Source: an uncultured Duncaniella sp. (GTDB lineage Bacteria > Bacteroidota > Bacteroidia > Bacteroidales > Muribaculaceae). From it: a stretch of DNA of 64,000 nucleotides. Under the pieces are notes generated by a model. That model did not search any database, had not been told where the DNA came from, and saw only the letters and a list, made by a program, of their open reading frames with translations. Both the position numbers and the translations under genes were made by a program. The DNA lies in NCBI GenBank assembly GCA_910589485.1, contig CAJUSW010000008.1:62001-126000 (forward strand), given 5' to 3'. Of the stretch, positions 9,956 to 17,826 are shown piece by piece (position 1 is the stretch's first letter; the number at the start of each line of letters is the position of its first letter).

Positions 9956-11362
9956 ATGAAAACAACTTCCCTTTCACTTCTTGCCGGTTGCATGGTGCTT
10001 GCATCATGCGCCGGTGGCAGTGGAGTGGAGCAGTCACTCGCTCCAACTTACGCCTGCGATTCCGCTGTGGTCAACATCACCATTGCCGATTTCGATCCTC
10101 AGGCCAATGCCTACATCGAGGCTCTGATCAACTCCTACGATGATATATCCGAACTGGCTCCGCAGCCGCTCGACAGCACTGGACGCATCACCCTCCGTTT
10201 CGACATGCAGGGCGATAAGGTGCTCTCTCTGCTCAACGCATCGGCCGATGAGCGTTACGGCACCATCCGCATCGCTCCGGGCGAGACTACCGATGTCACC
10301 ATCTACCCCGACTCCATCGTCACCACCGGACGTTTTGCCGATCTCAACCGCGAGCTCAGCTCTTACACCACTAAGTATGGCATGAATATCTTCGCCCCCG
10401 ATTTCGTGCGTTACGATATGAATGGTGATGAATACACCTCAGCAATCATTGCTGAATACAATCGTCTCAAGGGGGCCCTTGATGCCGACACCTCTCTTTC
10501 CCCGGCTCAGCGGGTCATTGAGGAGTCCAATCTCATGAACTCATTGCTTTCTTTTGCAACCAACCGCGCGATTGTCGGGCGTGGCAGTTATATGGCTGTC
10601 AATCCCGGTAAATATGATATTCCCCGTGACTCTATTGTGACAGATATGTCCGAGGCTAACTATGCCGCTATAGTCAAGGCTATCGACCCCGACAGCGAGG
10701 CTCTGCTTGGTGGCCGGTGTGATGTCGCCACCTCTTTGGGACGCGTCGACTGGAATGAGGCTGGAGCCAAGGGCACCCTCCTCGGCACCGTTACCGATTA
10801 TCAGAAAGCCGCCCGTCAGGCCTACGAAGATAAGCTCGATCCCGAGTTGTACTCCTCGCTGAAGGCCTATTCCAATCCCTTCTTTGCCCTTGCTGTGGAT
10901 AATATCGGCGACATAGCCCGCACCCGTTTCGAGGAGGCTTCACGCATGGTGTCGTCCACCCCCGAGGTGTCCGATTCCGATATCATCGAAGCGATCGCAG
11001 CCCAATTCCCCGGCAAAGTGGTGCTCATTGACCGTTGGAACACATGGTGCGGACCCTGCAAGGCCGCTATCGCCGAGAACGAGCCACTCAAGCTGACCAC
11101 TCTTTCCGATCCCGACATTGTGTGGGTGTATGTGGCCGATGAATCCTCGCCGATCCCCGCCTACTATAAGATGATCCCCACCATCAAGGGACACCACTAC
11201 CGTCTCACCGAGGCCCAGGCCCGCGCCCTCTACGAGCGTTACAATATCGACGGTATTCCCTACTACTTCATTGCCGACCGGAAAGGCAATGTCACTCCCC
11301 GTCCCGACTTCCGCGACCACGACCTCATGGTTACAACCATCCTCGAGGAGTTGAAGAAGTAA
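9956..11362 (+). CDS. TlpA-like thioredoxin-fold lipoprotein (last gene of Sus-like operon)
   Basis: A 468-residue lipoprotein (MVLASC lipobox, Cys18). The N-terminal ~130 residues are beta-rich, the middle is helical, and a thioredoxin domain occupies the last ~130 residues with the active site NTWCGPCK near 364-368 and the cis-proline loop DGIPYYF near 430. It shares architecture with the first gene of the operon but little sequence, so the two are likely functionally distinct redox or binding partners rather than recent copies. A strong hairpin follows at 11509-11544. Thiol-redox activity is inferred; the client, possibly the imported substrate, is unknown. Confidence 0.88.
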   Translation: MKTTSLSLLAGCMVLASCAGGSGVEQSLAPTYACDSAVVNITIADFDPQANAYIEALINSYDDISELAPQPLDSTGRITLRFDMQGDKVLSLLNASADERYGTIRIAPGETTDVTIYPDSIVTTGRFADLNRELSSYTTKYGMNIFAPDFVRYDMNGDEYTSAIIAEYNRLKGALDADTSLSPAQRVIEESNLMNSLLSFATNRAIVGRGSYMAVNPGKYDIPRDSIVTDMSEANYAAIVKAIDPDSEALLGGRCDVATSLGRVDWNEAGAKGTLLGTVTDYQKAARQAYEDKLDPELYSSLKAYSNPFFALAVDNIGDIARTRFEEASRMVSSTPEVSDSDIIEAIAAQFPGKVVLIDRWNTWCGPCKAAIAENEPLKLTTLSDPDIVWVYVADESSPIPAYYKMIPTIKGHHYRLTEAQARALYERYNIDGIPYYFIADRKGNVTPRPDFRDHDLMVTTILEELKK

Positions 11363-11508
11363 TCAGGAATTGAAAAGAAAATTTGAAATTAAGAAATTAA
11401 GGACTTAAGAAATAATTATTGAATAGCACTCTTTTTATATCCGCAGGATTAAGATTGGTAAGTACTTAACGATAAAACCTGACTTTTAATATCGTGAGCT
11501 TCACTGAC

Positions 11509-11544
11509 TGAGGGCGTTGCAACCATCCGTTCGCAACGCCCTCA
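11509..11544 (+). terminator. Hairpin closing the Sus-like operon
   Basis: A perfect inverted repeat (GAGGGCGTTGC and GCAACGCCCTC, 12-base loop) followed by a moderately T-rich tail (ACTTATTTATCTT) lies 150 bases after the last operon gene. It is the likely end of the transcript. Confidence 0.75.
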
Positions 11545-11633
11545 CTTATTTATCTTATACTTTTATCAGACTTTTTTATCACAGTACCCAGGTTCATGCT
11601 ATGTTACGCTTGGCACAATTCGGTGCTTAAGAT

Positions 11634-11670
11634 CTTCAGATTCCTTATATAGCTCTTCAGATACCTTATA
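11634..11670. repeat. Short direct repeat, 21-base spacing
   Basis: CTTCAGATTCCTTATA (11634-11649) recurs as CTTCAGATACCTTATA (11655-11670), one mismatch in 16. It lies in the gene-free stretch 11363-11924 between the operon terminator and the 23-bp array. No coding sense is seen around it. Confidence 0.6.
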
Positions 11671-11700
11671 CAAAGATTACGAAAGCACCTCCTTCTACTG

Positions 11701-11881
11701 CCAACTCTCACAATTGTAATCGGCCAACCCTCACAATGAAAACACGCCAACTCTCACAATTGCAATCGGCCAATCATCACAATAAAAATGCGCCAACTCT
11801 CACAATTGTAATCAGTCAATCCTCACAACAAAAATGCGCCAACTCTCACAATAAAAATCGGCCAACTCTACCAAATATAAG
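11701..11881. repeat. 23-bp tandem repeat array, seven full units plus a partial eighth
   Basis: Units begin at 11701, 11724, 11747, 11770, 11793, 11816 and 11839, each exactly 23 bp, with a partial unit at 11862. The core is CCAA then about six bases then TCACAA. Most odd units carry AATTGTAATCGG after the core (unit 7 departs with AATAAAAATCGG) and even units an A-rich variant ending near ACG or GCG, so there is a 46-bp higher-order period. There are no unique spacers, so it is not CRISPR. It ends about 20 bases before a TAAATTTG -7 box (11892-11899) of the downstream ATPase gene, resembling an iteron-like or operator array. Confidence 0.9.
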
Positions 11882-11924
11882 AAATTTTGTGTAAATTTGC
11901 ATCGAATAATTAGTATAAAATGAT

Positions 11925-13199
11925 ATGGCCCAATATAAAGAACGTATAGCAGACAAACTCCTTGAATATCGGCTTGAAGAGATGGGTGCGGTATTGATAG
12001 AGGGCCCGAAATGGTGTGGTAAAACTACAACAGCGGAGCAACATGCAGGCAGTGTGGTATTCCTATCCGATCCGGAGATGAAACGACAGTACCTTCAGTT
12101 GGCTGAGACAAACTCCACACTTATTCTCGAGGGTGCTGTCCCGAGGTTGATTGATGAGTGGCAGGTTATCCCTATGCTTTGGGATGCGGTCAGGCATACA
12201 GTTGACCGTCGGAGGGAAGTGGGCCAATTCATACTCACGGGGTCGGCTGTCCCTCCGGGAAGGGATAGTTTCACTCACACCGGGACCGGCCGGTTTGCAT
12301 GGCTGACAATGCGACCTATGTCGCTTTGGGAGTCTGGAGACTCCTCAGGGGCGGTAAGTCTGTCGGGATTATTCAGTGGCAAGCAAGATATGGCTGGGAG
12401 CAACAGTCATGACCTCGCTGCGATAGCCTATCTTTTGTGTCGAGGCGGATGGCCTGCTTCGGTTGGAAAGAGTCGGCGCGTGTCATTACAGATAGCTTAC
12501 AACTATTATGAAGCGGTAGTTAAGTCTGATGTGCCACGGGTTGATGAGACACTGAGGGATTCCGAGCGTGTAAGGGCTCTGATGAGGGCTTATGCACGTC
12601 ATCAAGGCACACAGACACCTGTCACAGTGTTGCTCGACGACATAAATGGAAGTAAGAGTCACGTCATGTCAATCAACACTCTTCACTCCTATATATCGGC
12701 TCTCGAGCAGATATTTGTGATTGAGGACATGAAAGCATGGAACCCAAATCTGAGATCAAAAACGGCTATTCGCACCACTGATACAAGATATTTCGTGGAT
12801 CCCTCGATCGGAGTGGCAGCTCTTGGCATCGGTCCGGATGATCTGTTGAATGATCTTGAGACATTCGGATTGCTTTTCGAGACAATGTGTGTGCGCGATC
12901 TGCGGGTATATGCCGAGTCAATCGGAGGCAGTGTGTTTCATTACCGTGACAAGTCGGGCCTTGAATGTGATGCCGTGATACATTTGCGTAACGGTGCATA
13001 CGGACTTGTTGAGATAAAGATTGGTGGAGACACTGCCATAGCTCACGGTGTAGAAACATTGAATAAGCTAAGAGACAAGATAGATGTGACCCGGATGAAA
13101 TCTCCGTCATTCATGATGATCCTGACAGCCGTCGGCCAATATGCCTATCGTCGATCCGATGGTGTGTGGATCGTTCCTATTGGCAGTCTTAGAGATTGA
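11925..13199 (+). CDS. AAA-family ATPase with C-terminal DUF4143 domain
   Basis: A 424-residue protein. The Walker A motif is GPKWCGKTT near residues 26-34, Walker B LIDEWQ lies near 80, and the FILTGSA stretch is typical of the AAA_14 family. The C-terminal DUF4143 region includes HYRDKSGLECDAVI followed by VEIKIGG, the D...ExK pattern of the PD-(D/E)xK nuclease fold. Members of this family are abundant in Bacteroidales and often lie in variable positions; their function is not established. It stands alone, on the strand opposite miaA, behind the 23-bp repeat array. Horizontal acquisition of array plus gene is possible but not shown. Confidence 0.9.
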   Translation: MAQYKERIADKLLEYRLEEMGAVLIEGPKWCGKTTTAEQHAGSVVFLSDPEMKRQYLQLAETNSTLILEGAVPRLIDEWQVIPMLWDAVRHTVDRRREVGQFILTGSAVPPGRDSFTHTGTGRFAWLTMRPMSLWESGDSSGAVSLSGLFSGKQDMAGSNSHDLAAIAYLLCRGGWPASVGKSRRVSLQIAYNYYEAVVKSDVPRVDETLRDSERVRALMRAYARHQGTQTPVTVLLDDINGSKSHVMSINTLHSYISALEQIFVIEDMKAWNPNLRSKTAIRTTDTRYFVDPSIGVAALGIGPDDLLNDLETFGLLFETMCVRDLRVYAESIGGSVFHYRDKSGLECDAVIHLRNGAYGLVEIKIGGDTAIAHGVETLNKLRDKIDVTRMKSPSFMMILTAVGQYAYRRSDGVWIVPIGSLRD

Positions 13200-13207
13200 T
13201 GTCGTTA

Positions 13208-14140
13208 TCAGCCTTCTTTCATCAGCTCCATCACCTTTCCATTGAATTCCTCACTTGGGAGGGTTGATGCGAGCCAATGTATCGGGGCGGTGGGCACACG
13301 ACGCTCCATCCCCCTGAACCACGTCATCTGCCTCTTGGCAAACTGATGTATGGCGATTTCCAATTGTGTCACCATCTCATCATAGGTCAACTCACCCGTC
13401 AGATGCATGGTGAGAAACTTGTACTCCAATCCATAATATATCAGATCCTCGGGAGGAATACCGCTGTCGAGCAACCCCCTCACTTCATCGACCATTCCGC
13501 TCTCGAGGCGGTCGCGAAGCCTCAGACTGATGCGTCGACGGCGCGTCTCGCGGTCAACATCCACCCCTATCACCAACGCCCCCTCCACCGGATGAGGTGT
13601 GGCCGATGTCGCAGCCTCGGGATGGGCCTGATAATAGGTCTGAATCTCGATGGCGCGTATAGCCCGCTGGCACGTATCCACGTCGGTAACATTGTGGAGC
13701 GACTTCATCGAGGCGAGCATCTCGGTTAGCTCAGCGAGTGATTTTCCCGCAAGCGAGTCACGCAATTCACGGTCCTCAGGCACTTCAGGCAGAGTGAGAC
13801 CTTTCAACACGCTCTCCACGTACAATCCCGTGCCGCCACATAGGATAGGCATCTTTCCCCGAGCCACGATATCATCGTAGGCATTGCGGTAATCCCTCAG
13901 GTACTCATACAGGTTGTACTTGTATCCTGCCGGACATATGTCAATGAGGTGGGCCGGCACGTCGCCATACTCCTCCATATCCTTTCCTGTGCCGAGATCC
14001 ATGCCACGGTACACCTGGCGCGAGTCAGCGCTGATGATCTCGCCGTCGATCTCCCGGGCCAGTTCCACAGCCCGGCGAGTCTTCCCCGACGCCGTAGGGC
14101 CGGTGATCACTATAAGCGGTAGCGATGGGGTGGCTGTCAT
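13208..14140 (-). CDS. miaA: tRNA dimethylallyltransferase
   Basis: A 310-residue enzyme that transfers the dimethylallyl group to N6 of A37 in tRNAs reading UNN codons. The P-loop GPTASGKT (about 14-21), the DSRQVYRGMDLGTGKD substrate motif and the tRNA-contacting region are all present, and the length is normal. Its ATG overlaps the stop of the upstream membrane protein (ATGA), indicating translational coupling within a three-gene unit behind dipeptidyl peptidase IV. Confidence 0.97.
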   Translation of the reverse strand: MTATPSLPLIVITGPTASGKTRRAVELAREIDGEIISADSRQVYRGMDLGTGKDMEEYGDVPAHLIDICPAGYKYNLYEYLRDYRNAYDDIVARGKMPILCGGTGLYVESVLKGLTLPEVPEDRELRDSLAGKSLAELTEMLASMKSLHNVTDVDTCQRAIRAIEIQTYYQAHPEAATSATPHPVEGALVIGVDVDRETRRRRISLRLRDRLESGMVDEVRGLLDSGIPPEDLIYYGLEYKFLTMHLTGELTYDEMVTQLEIAIHQFAKRQMTWFRGMERRVPTAPIHWLASTLPSEEFNGKVMELMKEG

Positions 14141-15465
14141 GGCAACATGGCGAATATCCTCCGGGCCAACCGGCGCAGGCGGAAGAAAGGTTTATCCTCG
14201 TTGAGCCTCGCCACATTGAGCCAATGGGGCGAATTGAAGTCCACATCCCAGTCGCATATCCCGTTGAGACGGAACAGCGGGTGATAATTCTTCACCTTGT
14301 ACAGCCGGTGCCCGTCGGCATCATACGTCTTCCACGCCATTGTCACGGTGTAGAGCCGGTGTATCTCGGCCGCCAGCATGGGCGACAGTTCATGGTTGTG
14401 GAGCAGGCGTTCCAGTTGCGACAGGTTGTACCATTCCCCCTTGAAGGATGATTTATCCATCACCTCGGCCGAGGTCGGACAGCATATGTAGTGGAATGTG
14501 TTGCGGTCGCCCGATGCCTCGTGTGACACATACATGAACCGCATCACGAAATCCGATGGATCCATATGCGACAGGTCACACATCATCCTTGTGGCGCGCT
14601 GCTGGGCCAGGTTCTCGGTGTAATGCACCGTCAGAGTGGCCGGCGTGTCATACATGCTTCCGTCTGGTATCTCGTTGAAATCATCGTCATGGACCAGATA
14701 CATGGTATCGCCCGAGATTATCAGCACCCTCAGGCTTGTCGATGAGCCGTGACGGCGGTCGCTCCCCTCGATGTTCTGATAATAGTAGGCCCATATGGTG
14801 AAGCAACGCGCTCCCAGGTAGAACACCGATATGATGAAGAGCGTCACCGGCACCCAGCCGAAGAAGAAGCGGTCGGGCACATTGATGTTGACATTGATGT
14901 AGAAGAATGTGTAATATCCCCATGTCACTATCGAGAGCACGGCGGCTATGGCCAGCAGGAACACTTTCTGGTAGTGGCTCTCCTGGGCGAACAGCTGTCC
15001 GAGGAATCCTCGCTCCGATTCCGGACCGAGGGCCACGCGGCAGTTGTGGCACGCGCTGTAACGCTCCCCTCTGAACTGGGCCCATGCCGTGATGATGAAT
15101 GTCACGGGCGAGATGATGAGCGTGGTCACGAACGGGATGGCCGAGTTGATGTCGCGCTCATCGTAGAAATATGTGATGTAACCCTTCCGGTACACGAGGC
15201 TGATCAGCACCATGATGGTGGCCGAGATGAACAGCGACCGCATGGCGATGGAAGGGAGCAGAGGGCACACGGCCGTGCGTGATTGCAGCGATGAACGGTT
15301 GTAGAAATAGAGGCCTGCAGCGAGCAGATAGGTGATGATGGGGGTGAAGATCGGCGCGATGTAGACACTCACTATGTTGGGGACGAACAAGGCGCCCCCG
15401 GCTATGATCCAGTTGAGCCATAGCCCGAATATCGCTGACTCGTGAGTGATATTTCTGTTGGACAT
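14137..15465 (-). CDS. Unknown polytopic membrane protein with a CxxC pair
   Basis: A 442-residue protein that I do not recognise. Hydrophobic segments near 12-35, 38-55, 72-92, 108-128, 168-190 and 200-218 suggest about six membrane helices in the N-terminal half; a CHNC pair (139-142) sits in a loop after the fourth. The C-terminal half is soluble, mixed alpha/beta, with no clear motif. The start codon overlaps the stop of the dipeptidyl peptidase gene by one base (TAATG) and its stop overlaps the miaA start, so the three genes are translated together. Confidence 0.85.
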   Translation of the reverse strand: MSNRNITHESAIFGLWLNWIIAGGALFVPNIVSVYIAPIFTPIITYLLAAGLYFYNRSSLQSRTAVCPLLPSIAMRSLFISATIMVLISLVYRKGYITYFYDERDINSAIPFVTTLIISPVTFIITAWAQFRGERYSACHNCRVALGPESERGFLGQLFAQESHYQKVFLLAIAAVLSIVTWGYYTFFYINVNINVPDRFFFGWVPVTLFIISVFYLGARCFTIWAYYYQNIEGSDRRHGSSTSLRVLIISGDTMYLVHDDDFNEIPDGSMYDTPATLTVHYTENLAQQRATRMMCDLSHMDPSDFVMRFMYVSHEASGDRNTFHYICCPTSAEVMDKSSFKGEWYNLSQLERLLHNHELSPMLAAEIHRLYTVTMAWKTYDADGHRLYKVKNYHPLFRLNGICDWDVDFNSPHWLNVARLNEDKPFFRLRRLARRIFAMLP

Positions 15466-17669
15466 TACAGGTTTTTGTCGAAATAGTCAAGCATCTTGGA
15501 ATAGACGTTCAGGCGTGAGTCGCATCCGTTGATGGAGTGGTTCATGTTGGGGTAGAGGAACATGTCGCAGAATCGGCCTGCCGACTGCAGTTCCGACACG
15601 TATTGCATGGCGTTCATCAGGTGCACATTGTCATCGGCGGTGCCGTGCATGATGAGCAGGGGGATGTTCATGGACGCCACCTTGTTGAGGGGAGCCGATT
15701 CGCGGTATCCGTCGGGATTCTCCTGCGGGGTGAGCATGTAGCGTTCCGAATACACGGTGTCATAGTATCGCCAGTCGGTTACAGGCGCTATGGCTACGGC
15801 GCAGGCAAAAGGCGACGAGGGGGTGGAGATGGACATGAGGGTCTGGTATCCGCCATAGCTCCAGCCGGTGATGCCTATGCGGGCGGGATCGACGTAGGGC
15901 AGGTTGGAGGCGGCCCACTTGGCTGCTCCCTGCAGGTCGATGGTCTCGTAGTGGCCCAGATTCTTGTACACGATGGTCTCCCATGCGCGTCCCTTGCCTC
16001 CGGTACCGCGTGCGTCAACACACATCACCACATATCCGTGCAGGGCGGCATATTGTGTCCAGTCCACTCTCCAGCGGTCGAGCACCTCCTGAGAGCCGGG
16101 TCCGCTGTACTGGGTGATGATCATCGGGTGACGGCGCGACTGGTCCAGATTCTTGGGCTTGATGATATAGCCGTCCATCGATATTCCCTCGGCGGTAGTC
16201 ACGGTTATGAATTCGGGCTTGGGGGCCGAGGCATATTTCTGTGCCAGGTCGGAATTGTCCACCAGCACGCGCAGTTTCTTGTCGGCAGGTGCCGAGTAGA
16301 GGGTACATGCGGGCGGGGTGGTGGCGTTGCTGTAGGTCACGGCATAGTAGTCCATGGTGGGCGAGAACCATGCCGAGGCGTTACCCTTGTCGGGCGATAG
16401 GCGCTTGGTCACACCCTTGGGATCCACGCGCGCTATCACACGGTTGATGGCTCCGGTGGCGGTGGTGAGGAAGTAGTAGTTCCCCTTGGCGTCGGCTCCG
16501 TAGAAGTCCTTCACGTCATAATCGCCCGATGTGATGGTGCGTGTCAGTTGTCCTTCGTAGCTGTAGAGGTAGGCATGGGTGAAGCCTGTGCGTGCCGAGA
16601 GGAGCAGGAAGCCCTTGGGCAGATATGTGATCTGTTCGTAGGTGGCGGGATTGAGCCATGCCTCGCTCTGCTCCACAAGGATCGATTTGGCCACTCCCGA
16701 GCGGGGATTGACGGCAAACAGTTCCATGCGGGTCTGGGCGCGGTCGAGGGTGGTCACCATCAGTCGGCCGGCGGGGTCGTGGGTGTAGGATATGCGGGGG
16801 ATATACTCCATTCCGTTGGCGGGGAGGGGCAGATCCTTGGTCTTGCGGTTGTCCACGTCATAGCTGTGAAGGGTCACTGTCGAGTTGGGTTCGCCGGCCA
16901 CGGGATACTTGTAAGTAAACTGTCCCGGATACAGGGCATACTGCTGCATGGGGTTGCAGGTGCCTTCGTAGAGGGGGAACGAGTAGGCGGGCACATCGGT
17001 CTCGTTATATTTCAGGTAGCACAGTGTGAGGCAGTCGGGCGACCACGACATGGAGCATGTGGCGCCGAATTCCTCCTCATACACCCAGTCGGGCACACCG
17101 TTGATCACGCGGTCAACGGCTCCGTCCTTGGTCACGGGTACCTCGGTACCGTAGTCCAGCTTCTTGAGATAGATATTGTTGTCGGGGGCTACGAACGCCA
17201 CCATGCGGCCGTCGGGCGAGAATATCGGAGATCTCTGCACCTTGTGGGTCTCCGACAGGGGAGAGAGTATGCGGGTGCGTATCTCGTAGACGTAGAATGA
17301 TGCGCGTGTCGACCTGCGGTATATCGCCTCGCTTGCGGTGGCCACCAACAGTTTTGAACCGTCGGGGCTGAGGGTGAATCCCTCTATGCCGGCTATATTG
17401 GCTTCGCGGGTGTGGGTCACATCCATCACGGTCTCGATCTCTGAGCCGTTGCGTATATCGTGTTTCACTATCCGTTTCCCGTCGGCCGAGAGTTGCAGAT
17501 AGGCCTGTCCGTCAGGCATGAAATATGGTTTGCCGACTGACTTTGACACGTTGTTGGGATAGACGTATGGTGCCATGTCGGCAAAGTTGCTGACATTGGC
17601 GCGCGGGGCTGCCTGGAGGGATAACATGCTCGCTGTGGCAAGCACGAGTGCCGAGACTATTCGTTTCAT
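15465..17669 (-). CDS. Dipeptidyl peptidase IV (S9B family)
   Basis: A 734-residue secreted serine peptidase that releases N-terminal dipeptides, usually Xaa-Pro, probably in the periplasm. A signal peptide ends near residue 20 (LSLQAAP). The beta-propeller domain contains WVYEEEF, the glutamate pair that holds the substrate amino terminus. The hydrolase domain has the nucleophile in GWSYGG (Ser604), the aspartate in GTADDNVH (about 679) and histidine in NMNHSI (about 711). Asaccharolytic and gut Bacteroidales use such enzymes to finish peptide degradation. It heads the unit with the membrane protein and miaA. Confidence 0.96.
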   Translation of the reverse strand: MKRIVSALVLATASMLSLQAAPRANVSNFADMAPYVYPNNVSKSVGKPYFMPDGQAYLQLSADGKRIVKHDIRNGSEIETVMDVTHTREANIAGIEGFTLSPDGSKLLVATASEAIYRRSTRASFYVYEIRTRILSPLSETHKVQRSPIFSPDGRMVAFVAPDNNIYLKKLDYGTEVPVTKDGAVDRVINGVPDWVYEEEFGATCSMSWSPDCLTLCYLKYNETDVPAYSFPLYEGTCNPMQQYALYPGQFTYKYPVAGEPNSTVTLHSYDVDNRKTKDLPLPANGMEYIPRISYTHDPAGRLMVTTLDRAQTRMELFAVNPRSGVAKSILVEQSEAWLNPATYEQITYLPKGFLLLSARTGFTHAYLYSYEGQLTRTITSGDYDVKDFYGADAKGNYYFLTTATGAINRVIARVDPKGVTKRLSPDKGNASAWFSPTMDYYAVTYSNATTPPACTLYSAPADKKLRVLVDNSDLAQKYASAPKPEFITVTTAEGISMDGYIIKPKNLDQSRRHPMIITQYSGPGSQEVLDRWRVDWTQYAALHGYVVMCVDARGTGGKGRAWETIVYKNLGHYETIDLQGAAKWAASNLPYVDPARIGITGWSYGGYQTLMSISTPSSPFACAVAIAPVTDWRYYDTVYSERYMLTPQENPDGYRESAPLNKVASMNIPLLIMHGTADDNVHLMNAMQYVSELQSAGRFCDMFLYPNMNHSINGCDSRLNVYSKMLDYFDKNL

Positions 17670-17826
17670 GATTGGATACTTGTCGGATTACTATTTTGTG
17701 TGGGAGAGCGGGATTGACCTGTGGTCACCTTGTCTCCCGGATGTTTCCTTATTTATGAAAGGCTTGTCGCGTTTCTTTAGATAGTATGTTTTAAGAGTGT
17801 GGTGGGATATGTCGCGAAGCCGGTGC

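Noticed and set aside
11701..11881. Possible CRISPR array
   Set aside because: Units of 23 bp abut one another directly; there are no unique spacers and no cas genes.
15537..16400. Long + strand frame over dipeptidyl peptidase IV
   Set aside because: The opposite strand holds the catalytic Ser, Asp and His motifs of a complete S9B enzyme; Val/Gly/His-rich shadow.
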